The translations under genes were made by a program, and so were the position numbers. A DNA stretch of 64,000 nucleotides. It comes from Glandiceps talaboti. Lineage: Eukaryota; Hemichordata; Enteropneusta; Spengelidae. Location of the stretch: positions 31,458,955 to 31,522,954 of the forward strand of contig NC_135551.1 in assembly GCF_964340395.1 (NCBI RefSeq), read 5' to 3'. Below, piece by piece: positions 23,568-34,566 of the stretch (positions are counted from its first letter, which is position 1; each line of letters starts with the position of its first letter). The notes beneath the pieces were generated by a model. It did no database searches, was not told the origin of the DNA, and saw nothing but the letters and a program-made list of their open reading frames with translations.

Positions 23568-26500
23568 GCCTGTAGTCCTTATATAGAGTTTGATGAAACC
23601 AGAATGCGATCAAATGAAAGGTGTCTTTACTAGTGGGAAATAACTTGTTTACGTTTGGTCAATAACTGATAATGTTTGTATAAATCCATGCTATTTTTAC
23701 CATAGATAACAAAACTTACATTTCCTTTGCTGTACAAGAATAAATCATTGGTTTCCAGTAGAGAAAAGGTTAAACTGATGAAAATCATACTAAGAACTGA
23801 GGAATGTTCAATATAGAAACATTGTACAGGAATCAATTGATCTTACCGACATACATGCATACATGGTGTTATTTTTTTTAAATAAGAATGTTTAACTTGA
23901 ACTCAATTGGGTTCACACGGTGTGATATATACCTTTTCACACCCCATCATGAAAAGGTATATATACATATATCAGGCCATCTTGATTGTAAAAAATATGT
24001 CATCAAAATAACTAGACATAGACATACATTGTATATGTAACTCGTTGAGAGGAATGGTATGCCAAACTGTCTTTCAAACTTCTCGATCAAACTAAGTAAT
24101 AAAATCACATAAAAAGAATAATGATACATTTTCATATTGCCCCTTTAGAGCTTCATTAACATGTCATTACACTTTGGTTGTCACAATGGTACAACATCGA
24201 TGTAACTCATAACCAACGTTATTTCGCATTGTTGAATTTTTAGTACCTGAAATATTTCCAGACCCCCTTCTTTTGCACTAAGATAACAATGATATATTGT
24301 AATGTCGGCCAATTTTCTGAACGGATATATAGTATAGGCAAAGGCTTGCTTTCATTCATGTTACACATTTAAATTACCGACTAACGCCAAGTATTAAAAA
24401 TGCACTTGAAATCATGGATTTTCTTGTTCTTTTGTGGTCGCTTAGTGCGCCCTCACATGTTCATCGCCTCACATATTCATATTCGTGGTGAGAGTTTCGT
24501 GATTTCCATCGTAAATCAAATATTTATCCGATTTTCCAAATTTTATTGTGCCTTGCTAATGATGAGATACTCAAGCGAGGGCGATTCTGGCAAGCCTAAC
24601 GCGGAGCCGGGATTAACCGATCAAAATTGCTATCTGTCCATATCGAGTCTTTCAGATTTTTATTGTGATTCTCAGATTATTTTCACCATTCATTTAACGT
24701 TATTTTTCTAGTATTCATTTTCTTTCGTTTTAAAAATAGATATTATTTTTAGTCTAAATATTATTGACAAACATGTTGTTTAAATTCTTTTATGACACTT
24801 CAAGATCCAAAGTGTATTCTGTCACGATGTTTACAAGACTTCTCTTTCTTCATTCTTATCTTGGGAGTCGATGATTACATGGCCCAACTTTAACGACAAA
24901 CCGTCTTTATTAAGTCCTGTGACGTCACTGTACTTTTGTATATAGTTGGTTTGATTCGGTGACAGTGCGACTTTTGGCACAATCACTATAAGTTGATTTC
25001 TGTGGTTATTTCATGTGGCTCGTTCTATTACAACGGATCAGTTGTATGACAAGAGTTACTGGTTATCATAATCACGGTACTCTAGTTTCAAACTGTCAAT
25101 TCCCGCCAATCGGGTTTAATTTGTTTCTGCCGTCACGATGAAAAATGTTTGGCAGTGCGTCTCAAGACGGCCGTGTCGAAAAAGAGGTGTGTGGATTTAT
25201 GATGATGGAATTCCCAAGAAGAAACTGATGTTTTGCAAGAAATATCCGCTATCGATTACCATCACAACCTCTCGTTGAAATGTTTACTAAGTATTCAAGT
25301 TACACCTAATAAAGTTTAACCATTGTTACGACCAGTGTTGTTTCTTTCTGCAGTTTCTATTAAAAGTATACAATTGTGAATTTTACAGGAAAGGAAAGTT
25401 GGATAGTTCCTCACTGATAAATTATCTTGCATTGTCACACTTCCTGCATGTTGATGTAATGGTACTAAAATTGAAAAGATACTAATATAGTAACTATTTC
25501 CCGGTTCAATGCAACATATGTCAGAAATACAACATGATCTCATTCGACATGCAACCCAAGTTTGACCAGTAAACTTTAAAAGATTCAATTTGGCAGCTAT
25601 TTGGATTTAGTTGACTTTCATTTCATTTCATTGATAGATTCAAGTATATGAAGATGGTTTTTTTTTCTGTAACAGTTTCAGAGTGTTTTCAGATTTTTAC
25701 TGTTAATTGTGGTCGACGAGTAAATGCACGTACAGCTAACGACTGTGTTGGTTGCAAAGCAGTTGCGCACACAATTTTTCAAGGGGAATTACATGACGGT
25801 CAGAAAATATGATTTTCTAAATTTGTTGAGAACAACTTCAAACTACGGATTTCAACTCCTTCAAGTCGTGATGAAGGGGAATATAACAGGAACTTGCAAA
25901 GAGGTCTTAGTTACTTCTCCGATATCGTGGGGAATACTTTGTTTGAAATGCATGCTGTCTTCCTTGTTTTACAAAGACATGCTGGCCATGCCAGGCTGGG
26001 GAGTGGGAGGGGTAATGGAGAGGGGGAGGGTAGGTGCGAATATCCAAAGATATGAGTTATCACCATACAACATTATCGATAGGAGCTTAATATCATATTC
26101 TGATGATTTCTCTGTAATTTCGATGAAATGACTTGGCGACAGACATAATAAATGAAAGTCGTGACATTTATGGAAGTTAATGCATAATGATAATGTACAC
26201 AAAGAATATACGTTTTGCGTACAATAAAGCGTACATTCATCCATCTCAAATTCTGTCTGGTCAACGCTCTTTCGTGTCTTTGGTTCGGTCGTTACTGTTA
26301 TGAGCTGTGTCAGCCACGACTACGTGTCATATACTCCAACATATGTCGTTCTTTGCTATCATTGAAATCATTTCTATATAAATAAATATACAGGCAGCAG
26401 ACACTGCTGTTATCATATACTATACATATACTGCCACGATTGAACTAGAAGAAAAAGAATCACCAAGATTATATCAATATGTGTAGCATAGGGACTCGAA

Positions 26501-28071
26501 ACTTGAAGAAAATGGCGAATTTACAGACATATCGTTCGTACGTAATTTAAACACTTGCACTGTGTACGAGTGGTGTCGGATACTACCGATATCCTTTGTG
26601 ATATTTCTGGAAATAAACTCTAGTTGTCTACTTTTACAGTGTATTCCAAACATGTCCAATACTGATTTGTAGAACGACCGTAACCTTACAAAGTCAGTTT
26701 TTCTGTCAGTTGTCAAGCTTGGTGAAAATCGTTCTCACAAGGACACTCACATGTGCAGACATTTTCACTTGCTGGTTAAATCTTTAATAACCGGGATAAA
26801 TGATATACAGTTCGAGTTATCGTAGGTGGGATCAAAATTAGGTAGTTTAAACTTGATGAAAATAAGTGATAGTTTTTGACTATAATTACTGCCATTCAAC
26901 ATCAGTCCAAAGACTATAGTACAGTAATCATGACGTCATTATCCTGAATATATCATAATACAAATTCTACAACACTCAGGCGAAAAAAAATAATTGTGTG
27001 TTTCCGATAACATGGCCTCAGAAAATATGGTAAGTAAGACATGATTTTATTTCATTTCAATTTATTTTATCTGTCTTATTGTTTTTATTTTTGAAACATA
27101 TTGCTTCGACCTAAAAACAAACGAAATGTCGGTCAAAATAAGCCTTTTGTGGTAGTTTGATAAAATGTGTACAGGCTTAAACTAGGGTTGGTCCGGTTAT
27201 TGGAAACACACAAATTGTTTATTTTGCCTAATTCTACCGATTCACTAATCTTTTAACTGATTACAATAATGGTTACTAGGTTACGTTAATCAAATCTTTA
27301 AGCTTACTCAAATACAATACTTCATATAGTCACCTGTAATTAATGCCTTGTTTTTAGAATTCAATTTAGATATGAAATGTAAATAATATCATGGCTATTT
27401 AGTCATAGACTAGTTCACGTGGTGACTGGTCAATACTTTCTCTTATTATATTTCACTTATATTATCAATTTGTAATAATTGTTGTTAAAATGTATAAACG
27501 TCTTCAGATTAGAAAATTGTGAAACAAAATAAAATATGATTATATACGACCGAAATTTTATACAAAATATTTTACAGACAGAACAGCCAGAGGCCGTCAA
27601 CCTATGACAGGCTAGCCGTCACACATGCAGACTGACAGACAGACATACAGACAGACAGACAGACAGATGTGAACAAAATACAGGCGTCGTTAAATATCTC
27701 AAACAGAGCATTGAGTTTTTTCTTCTTCTTAATCAGCTCAAATCAATATTTTGTTAAGTTCTACCTCGTGACAGAAATACGATTGACTATTGACAGAAAT
27801 ACTTTTCGTTGCTTGCTGCATGTGTATTGTTTTGAATTTAGTAGCCGACATGCGCAGACCAGGTTGTGTAGGGAGTATTAAAATTACATCATATGTTCGT
27901 TCCCGACAGTTTACCGTGGCCACTGGTATAACTGTGATATATCATTATCAATACTATCACGTCTTCAATGTAAATGTTATCGATACACTGGTATTGAATA
28001 ATATAATTTATATTGTTTTGTCCCATTTGTTTATTCGTTGAGAGGATACTCAGTATCAATGTCTGTAGTAT
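23568..28071. other. intergenic between the 20.7-kb and 28.5-kb receptors
   Basis: No convincing gene. Open frames at 24400-24711 and 25724-26131 show no family features. A short frame from the ATG near 25138 (about 46 codons, basic, Cys-rich) is unrecognised. There is a CRE-like TGACGTCA near 24919 and a strong hairpin at 23925-23964. Near 27600-27665 a GACA-rich stretch resembles the flank at 33.14-33.29 kb and probably belongs to the tandem duplication. Confidence 0.4.
23925..23964. repeat. perfect 15-bp inverted repeat (hairpin)
   Basis: Arms 23925-23939 and 23950-23964 are exact reverse complements (atataccttttca core) around a 10-bp loop. It lies about 360 bp upstream of the 20.7-kb receptor start. 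It may be a small transposon end or a regulatory cruciform; nothing decides. Confidence 0.7.
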
Positions 28072-28468
28072 TTAAGTTCCCGAGTGTGGACGATGTTTTA
28101 GCTGTAATTCTGCGTACATCATTGGAGACTCAGATCTACGTGTAGACGTCAAGGCTCTATTCCGTTGGTTGCTATCGTGGTTGTCATGGTCACGTTTAGC
28201 ATAAACAAGTCCCTCCACGCTTTTGTTTTCGTTAGTTTCTCTTCCCATCATCGTCGACTATCGTATATTGACTTTCTTGGAACAGGGGCACTGGAGAAGA
28301 TATAACATATTTAACACTATTATCCCGAGTTGATCGACCATTCTTTAATTTTTTATTCACCACTGCATACGTAACATCCGGCAAATATTCGCTTGTACCT
28401 TCTACCATATCAGTAGCGGAGTCACTGGAGGAAACATTAACTTTTGACGTTGGTCTGTTTGTTTCCTT
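28072..28468 (-). pseudogene. decayed cytoplasmic tail of the 28.5-kb receptor
   Basis: This stretch aligns codon for codon with the tail exon of the 33.3-kb paralogue but follows a stop (TGA at 28469-28471). In the same frame one still reads PDVTYAVV (YAEV in the paralogue) and SQYTIV, then a TAA near 28231-28235, where one extra base shifts the frame. After the shift come LVYAKR (YAEL in the paralogue) and MMYAEL, ending at TAA 28072-28074. So two of four distal ITIMs have lost the required hydrophobic or acidic residue and one indel breaks the frame. The pattern fits relaxed selection after the premature stop. Confidence 0.85.
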
Positions 28469-28765
28469 TCAAGCACGTATTTCCTCGTATTGTACGAATT
28501 CTTCGAAATGGTCTTCCGCATTGCAGTCGCGTTGATTGCCTGCATTCGTACGATTTGTAAGATCCTGCTCAAGGAAATACCGTAGACGCAAGTTTGAGTT
28601 TTTGTCTGCTTTCATTTTCCTCCGACGTCGTCGCCAACACAGTACACAAACAGCAATAACCACGACGATTACAAGTACGGCTGCTGCTAAGGATAATACT
28701 AGTACAATGATGGAAGTGTCCGATGTATGACTTGCCCTATCGTCGTCCACAAGCATGGATGTCAC
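28469..28765 (-). CDS. TM and truncated-tail exon (exon 2) of the 28.5-kb Ig receptor
   Basis: The acceptor is atcag|GTG at 28766/28765, phase 0. It encodes 98 residues: a short extracellular linker, a TM helix (17-43 of the exon), CWRRRRRK, and a juxtamembrane segment that ends six codons after VQYEEI. It is the clear paralogue of the exon at 33347-34036, sharing the DLTNRTN, CNAED and EEFVQYEEI blocks. It stops where the paralogue reads CGKEE, through a substitution of the local codons without length change. VQYEEI fits the ITIM consensus, so one motif survives. The product would be a membrane receptor with almost no signalling tail. No charged residue lies in the TM helix, so pairing with an ITAM adaptor is not suggested. 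Confidence 0.82.
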   Translation of the reverse strand: MTSMLVDDDRASHTSDTSIIVLVLSLAAAVLVIVVVIAVCVLCWRRRRRKMKADKNSNLRLRYFLEQDLTNRTNAGNQRDCNAEDHFEEFVQYEEIRA

Positions 28766-28932
28766 CTGATTTAAACAAAGTAATGAACACCAATAAAAGA
28801 TTTTAATTGTCAGAAATATAATTTTATATTTATAAATATCTTTTGCACCACAGTGGATATAGTATTGGGTTCCTACTACCGGTATCATGATTGAATTATG
28901 TGTTGACCAGAAAAAGAATCAACATTACATAT

Positions 28933-29225
28933 TACAATGCAGGGAAAGGTGAAGTTACCCGGGTATTTCACTCATGGGACATTATGTGGTAACACAGAGT
29001 TCGACACTATGATTTAGACTAAAAATGTGCAGTAGAAACAGGCTTCTGCTGAAAACATTACACATTGCCTTAAGAATTTTAATGGCTTTGTTTGCTTATT
29101 TTCCACAGTCATGTTCTCTTGTCAGTCTGTGTCTGTGACATCTCCACTGTCCCTGTTCATGGCACCTTAAATTGTATCTTTTGCATTTGACCTGACATGT
29201 TTCACTCATGTGACATGACATTTTA
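28933..29225 (+). mobile_element. fold-back/MITE-like repeat, left copy
   Basis: This segment shares the words cagtagaaacaggcttct, gaaaacatt and aatggct with the element at 45411-45829 in the same orientation. It faces a second copy (29357-29803) in inverted orientation across a CATA microsatellite. Boundaries are approximate and no coding capacity is visible. Confidence 0.55.
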
Positions 29226-29355
29226 CACACACACACACGCACGCACACACACACACACATGCATGCATACATACATACATACATACATACATACATACAT
29301 ACATACATACATACATACATACATACATACATACATACATACATACATACATACA
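29225..29355. repeat. (CA)n-(CATA)n microsatellite
   Basis: CA/CG dinucleotides followed by about 23 CATA units, between two inverted repeat-element copies. It lies inside the receptor intron. Confidence 0.96.
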
Positions 29356-29356
29356 C

Positions 29357-29803
29357 AGACAACTTCAGATGCAAAAGAAACAATTATAGAGGTGCTACGC
29401 ACGGTAGGGATGTAGAAATAGACAAGTTATTATGTTGGATTATCAATTTGAAAAGTAAACAATTGAAGCCATATAAATCATCAAGCCATATAAATCATCA
29501 AGCCATATAAATCATTCAGTAGAAGTCATTTCGATGTGATTGGGTAGAGGATACTGCTGTGTTGTGTTGTGTTGTGTTGTGTTGTGTTGTGTTGTGTTGT
29601 GTTGTGTTGTGTTGTGTTGTGTTGTGTTGTGTTGTGTTGTGTCTCTGTTATTGTTGGAGTTGAAATGTGTCCATCTTTGTGCCAAAGCATCATGTCACAT
29701 GACAGTAAGCCTAAAACACTAAGCCAACATCATTTCTCCTGTAAAATACATCGTGTCTCATATTAGTGAAATATCAAGGCAACTTTATTTCCCCTGTATC
29801 AGA
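29357..29803 (-). mobile_element. fold-back/MITE-like repeat, right (inverted) copy
   Basis: Its reverse complement is collinear with 45411-45735. Shared words include aacaataacagagacac, cccaatcaca, acaaagatggacaca (acaaagatagacaca at 45 kb) and cttgtctatttctac. It contains three near-exact 19-bp direct repeats (catataaatcatcaagc, 29468-29515) and the TGTTG array at the place where the other copy has acaccatacacaacag. Confidence 0.6.
29557..29641. repeat. (TGTTG)n pentanucleotide array
   Basis: About 17 perfect pentamers within the right fold-back copy. Confidence 0.96.
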
Positions 29804-30323
29804 AAAGAAAATATATCAAAATGGAAAAAATAGTATAACATTCGTCAGAAAATATCTATGCTAGTCGAGTTTTTTATTATTATATATAATAATTATTTTT
29901 ATCGTCGTCAATTTTTAAACTCAGACCCGAATAAATAAACTCAAGTTAAATCAAATCTATACTTGTCACAGTCATTGAATCACCCTTATACTTTAAATAT
30001 TGACTTTTATTAAAATGACATATTTTGATGATGTCAGGATGGTTGTATATACTGGCATTATTATTTGATCAACTGATGTATTAATATATTATATTATAAA
30101 ATACGACATTCTTATCTGATTGCAAAGTGTGTTTTAAAAAAGCTGCTGTCGTGGATGTTAATGGAAAGGGGTATACTTCAGAAGACGTGCAAGTTTATTG
30201 ATGGCGAATAGAAAATACAGGAAGTGGAAATAGGCCTATAGTTACCAGTACGTTAACACTATAGCCACTATAGCCTGAAGTGTTCTATTGCAGTCTGAGG
30301 TTGGAACAAAGAGTAAAGCTTAC

Positions 30324-31616
30324 CTTCAACTTAGTTGTGATGGTAGAACTGCCAACACTATTTTTAACAATACAAGTTATCTTCAGATCATCATCTTTAC
30401 GTTTAATTTGATCGATTGTGAGTATTTGACCCCTGGAATCTATTCTGTATCTCGAGTCGAAATTATTGATGGTTGAGTCATTGACTAGCAACCTATAGTC
30501 CAAATTGTTTGGGTTGCCATGACCAGTACATTCCAGTGAGAAGAATTGGTTTAGTTGTAGTTCTATGACATCACCAGGAGGGTTAATTGTTATCATTGGT
30601 AGAAAGTGAACGTTTATTGGTCCAAATTTGTAGGGATGCCCTTTGGTGAAACCGGCTGCTTGAATTGAGCAAAATATGACACCTCCGTTATCGTAAGCCG
30701 ACAAGGTCCATGTGTTGTGTATGTGTGGACGATCGGGTCGAATGCCGCTTTCATTCTTTGTTTTTCCAATTTTAGAACAAAACATATAATCATCCAATTG
30801 TAATCTACCACCTTCTGTAGAACAATTCACTATTATCTCTTCTCCTTCAATGTAGATTTCTCTGCGTGGGATGACGTCACATGATAGGTAAGTCACTGAC
30901 AATATAGCTGCCCTCGAAGTAACACTGTAACTACTCCTGTCTTTTAGTGTCACGTGACAATAGTACCGACCACTGTCATTGTGGGAGACATTAGTAATCT
31001 TTAGATCAAAAACACCTACACCTGCCTTAACAATAGAATACCGTGCACGATCTTCACTGTATTGAATGTTATCTGAAGTTATTTCATAGTTTTTTGATAT
31101 TATGTTCAAATCTTTCACCCAGAGTATTTTAAGAGCATTGTCAGTGAAATGCTCAATACGACAAGGCATAGACACGGATGATCCTTCGACGGACGTTGTA
31201 TCGATTGGTTCACTGCTAAACTTTGGTATTGGAATTTGCAGAACTGAAAGGTGTACACCTTTTGAGCTATCAGTCCCCTTTTCTCCTTCACGAACATGAC
31301 ATTTGTATTCGCCTTCGTCTTGTTCGTTTACATTAGATATAAGGATGGTGTATTGACCGCCATTAATCGTCACTCGGTATTTGGAATTAGAAATACTAAT
31401 CCAGTCATCATTTAACTGCCACTCAACCTCCGATGATGATGTCACTCCTTCAACTTTGCACACAAACGTAGCAGACAATCCTTGTATAGTTGTCAAGTCG
31501 GGTGGATCAAGGGTAATACTGTAGGGCTCAGCACGCACCAAATACACACCGTTAAGAATAAACTCCAAGTTTAGTAACACAACTTCTACAAGTAAAATCT
31601 TCATTACATTCCTCAT
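30324..31616 (-). CDS. ectodomain exon (exon 1) of the 28.5-kb Ig receptor, V-V-C-C
   Basis: The open frame extends upstream to a TTG at 31703. In-frame ATGs lie at 31685, 31631, 31616 and 31604; I chose 31616 because it places the hydrophobic signal segment (ILLVEVVLLNLEFIL) next to the N-terminus, though any is possible. Numbered from that Met, the exon gives 431 residues: Ig1 Cys53/Cys106, Ig2 Cys152/Cys220, Ig3 Cys265/Cys316, Ig4 Cys363/Cys415. In Ig3 the core Trp of strand C is replaced by Cys280 (MFCSKIG), the A-strand Cys246 is kept and the usual G-strand Cys is absent. In Ig4 the core Trp is Leu (YRLLVN). Donor AAG|GTAAGC joins exon 2 in phase 0, giving about 529 residues in total. 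Tandem paralogue of the 33.3-kb gene. Confidence 0.85.
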
Positions 31617-31703
31617 AGTGAGTTTAAGCATTATGAACGCGTTCTCGTGTTTTTCATTGACGTTCACATCAGAGAATGATAACATCGATATTAGTCTGTC
31701 CAA

Positions 31704-33239
31704 GTAACAAAGCTGGTTTAGTGATTTCCGTCAACGCCACGACTGCACTGAGACTCATATAAGACCAACCGTGACTCGGAAATGTATGCAGGAATGGTAG
31801 GAAGGAGATAAGCTTTACCAAATATATTATGCGGATAGCATCCACATCGATCAATATTTCCAAATAGTTTCCTAAAATACCCTAAAATTTATGTAGATAC
31901 TGTACTTGTTAACATTCTCATAGTGCCCTTGAACTTCGGTCGTAGACTTTCACATTTAAAAACATCATGACATTCTGGAAAATTAGTGCTAGCTGCTGTT
32001 ACAAATTAACCGAAACCTCGGCATTACCGTCATACATTGCGACCCTAAATGTTCATGGTCATATTCTTGTTCACAAGCCTATATATACTTGCCAGTAATA
32101 CATACTTGTGAATGATCAATACCAGAGCAGTTTCATGCTCTTCAAAAAAGTTGAACCAGATATCATCAACAACGACAATTTGGTTGTTAGATACTAGTAA
32201 TTTCAAGTTTCTTAGGACAAGAAATACACATGATTTAACACGAAATCCTTAACCATGTGAGTAATAATCCATGACAGTAAACTGAACTAACTAACTACCA
32301 TAATGGCGAAGAAAATCTTGCCTTTTGTAAGCGCCATGTTGTAACAACAGTGTTTACTTTATATATATATTATCACCCAATCTGTGAAATTGCCCATTTC
32401 ATGAAATGGATAGGTTAAACTGACCAGTTCATGAACTAGGCAATCGTGTTGCCCAGGTTATGAAGTGAGTATGGTAAGATATGCCCAGTACATGAAATTA
32501 GCATCTTTTATACCACACTGTAGACTCAACAAATCTGTTTGTACAATATTTTAAAATATCTGATTACAATAACGAATACAGATTCTCTAAGTTATATGTC
32601 AAATAAGCAGATAATGTGAAGCACTTTATAAGGTCCATTCTGATTGGTTAGAAAACAAATGAAACAAGCACATCTATTGGCTGTATTGTTAATAAGTGAT
32701 AAAGTATATGTAAGTTTTTCAATCAGTGGCAACCTTGTAATAACTTCATATCGCCCCCCCCCCCCCATATATTTAATCGTAAAATTCCTCAGATCAGTAC
32801 GTATAGCAATACACATTTTCTCCTTGATAATTCAATTCCAGATATGAAATGTAGATAACACAAAGTTTATTCACTGTGCAATAGGATATGTTTTTCTTCA
32901 ACTTTTCAGCTTACAGTCTTTAACTAATAGATTAGTTATAAGTTCAGTGATCAAATCTTTCCGATATATATTGGCTGTTGTTCCACACTAACTATATTTG
33001 TTTTTCAATTGCTGAAAATGAATAAACGTACGCGTGTACTGACTAAATAACTTTTTTGAAAACCTCATAGTTGTCAAATTACCATTGCCATGGTGCCGTT
33101 ATTCTATCTCACAGACATACAGTGAGAACAGCTAAATAGACAGGCTGTCGGACGTGCAGACTGGCAGGTTAGGCAGGGTGACATATATACACCCATACAT
33201 CCATCAATTCATCCATCCATACGTACATGCGTGCGTATG

Positions 33240-33282
<43 letters not shown>

Positions 33283-33346
33283 GTGCATACTCTTAGACTA
33301 AGTGATACAACTCGAATGATACATGTATTAGCCGTATTGCATGTAT
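31704..33346. other. intergenic between the 28.5-kb and 33.3-kb receptors
   Basis: No gene. There is a 13-C run near 32755-32766 and a (GACA)n run at 33240-33282. The segment 32830-33290 has patches similar to 27360-27665 (for example atatgaaatgtagataa versus atatgaaatgtaaataa, and gacaggct...tgcagactg), supporting a duplicated downstream flank. Confidence 0.4.
33240..33282. repeat. (GACA)n microsatellite
   Basis: About 10 GACA units. Confidence 0.95.
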
Positions 33347-34036
33347 CTAAATTTCCGATTGTGGACGATGTTTTATCTGTAATTCTGCATACATCACCGG
33401 AGACTCAGATCCACGTGTTGACGTCAAGGCTCTATTACGTTGGTTGCTATCGTGGTTGTCATGGTCGAGTTCAGCATAAACAAGTCCCTCCACGTTTTCG
33501 TTTTCGTTATTTCTCTTCCCATCATCGTCGACTATCGTATATTGACTTTCTAGGAACGGGGACACCGGAGAAGATATAGCAGATTTAACACTATTATCCC
33601 GAGTTGATCGACCGTTCTTTAATTTTTTATTCACCTCTGCATACGTAACATCCGGCAAATCTTCGCTTGTACCTTCTCCCATATCAGTAGCGGAGTCACT
33701 GGAGGAAGCATTAACTTTTGACGTTGGTCTGTTTGTTTCCTCTTTACCACATATTTCCTCGTATTGTACGAATTCTTCGAAAGGGTCTTCCGCATTGCAG
33801 TTGGGTTGATGGCCTGTATTCGTCCGATTTGTAAGATCCTGTTGAAGATTTTGTAGGCGCATATTTGGATTTTTGACTGCTTTCATGTTCTTCCGTCGTC
33901 GCAAACACACATATAGTATAGTAATAATCACGACGATTACAAGTACGGCTGCTGCTACGGATGAGACTAGTATAATGATAGAAATGTCCGATGTCTGACT
34001 TTTTTCACCCTCATTTTTCACAGGCAACGACACAAC
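33347..34036 (-). CDS. TM and ITIM-tail exon (exon 2) of the 33.3-kb Ig receptor
   Basis: Acceptor aagcag|GTT at 34037/34036, phase 0; 229 residues and a stop at 33347. The TM helix is residues 18-44 of the exon, followed by RRRK. Five tyrosines fit the ITIM consensus (exon numbering): Tyr92 (VQYEEI), Tyr132 (VTYAEV), Tyr166 (SQYTIV), Tyr187 (LVYAEL) and Tyr216 (VMYAEL). In the joined 667-residue protein these are Tyr530, 570, 604, 625 and 654. YAEVNKK, VEGLVYAEL and a C-terminal YAEL recur in the same order in the paralogues at 16, 20 and 41 kb. Recruitment of SH2-domain phosphatases is inferred from the motif, as in vertebrate inhibitory receptors. Confidence 0.92.
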   Translation of the reverse strand, partial: VVSLPVKNEGEKSQTSDISIIILVSSVAAAVLVIVVIITILYVCLRRRKNMKAVKNPNMRLQNLQQDLTNRTNTGHQPNCNAEDPFEEFVQYEEICGKEETNRPTSKVNASSSDSATDMGEGTSEDLPDVTYAEVNKKLKNGRSTRDNSVKSAISSPVSPFLESQYTIVDDDGKRNNENENVEGLVYAELDHDNHDSNQRNRALTSTRGSESPVMYAELQIKHRPQSEI

Positions 34037-34566
34037 CTGCTTAATCAAAATAATGATTATCAAATCATTTAAGGGCATTTACATCATCCCAAGATACAGC
34101 GCTTTAAACTGCTAGGGATATAGCGAGCATATTTTGAACATACATTTATGAATTTCTTGTTTCACATTATAATTTTGCATCGATTGATCCATTTCATTAA
34201 TGAACTTTATATACTGGATACATACTGTATATACAAATACGATGGAAAAACACCTTTGATATTGATTCCTACACAAATTGATACTTCTCCTGAAAGACAA
34301 ACATTTATAATTTTACACGAGTAAATGAACTTGTGTAATATTCGCAATTTCAACGTTATACACACGCAATCATATCTTCCACACTACATCGTATTTGCTT
34401 TCACGTCTGGTTCAATCGTCAGACTCTGCTTACAATCACATATATATTACTTAATAAACAATTTAGATTAGATTTAGAAGCGATCCTTTTCCGAATGACT
34501 AAAGAATAGAATTCAACACAAAAAGAGAAAACAAAAGAGAATACCATAATGTAAAATAAACCTTAC
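34037..34566 (-). other. intron of the 33.3-kb receptor gene
   Basis: A 530-bp phase-0 GT-AG intron (donor AAG|GTAAGG, acceptor AAGCAG|GTT) that separates the ectodomain from the TM/tail exactly between Ig4 and the membrane linker. No other features seen. Confidence 0.88.

Larger units (their letters stand above)
28766..30323 (-). other. intron of the 28.5-kb receptor gene
   Basis: A 1,558-bp GT-AG intron (donor AAG|GTAAGC at 30324/30323). It is enlarged relative to the 530-bp intron of the paralogue by fold-back repeat copies, a CATA microsatellite and a TGTTG pentamer array. Confidence 0.8.

Noticed and set aside
23578-23585. TATATAAG upstream of the 20.7-kb receptor
   Set aside because: Only 11-18 nt from the ATG, so a transcript started from it would miss the start codon.
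25724-26131. 135-codon plus-strand frame
   Set aside because: No domain, no signal or membrane logic, ends in low-complexity G-rich text; expected by chance at this density.
28469-28888. Treating this frame as a separate small membrane-protein gene
   Set aside because: Its first 41 codons are intronic; a good acceptor at 28766/28765 and the paralogous exon at 33.3 kb show it is exon 2 of the receptor.
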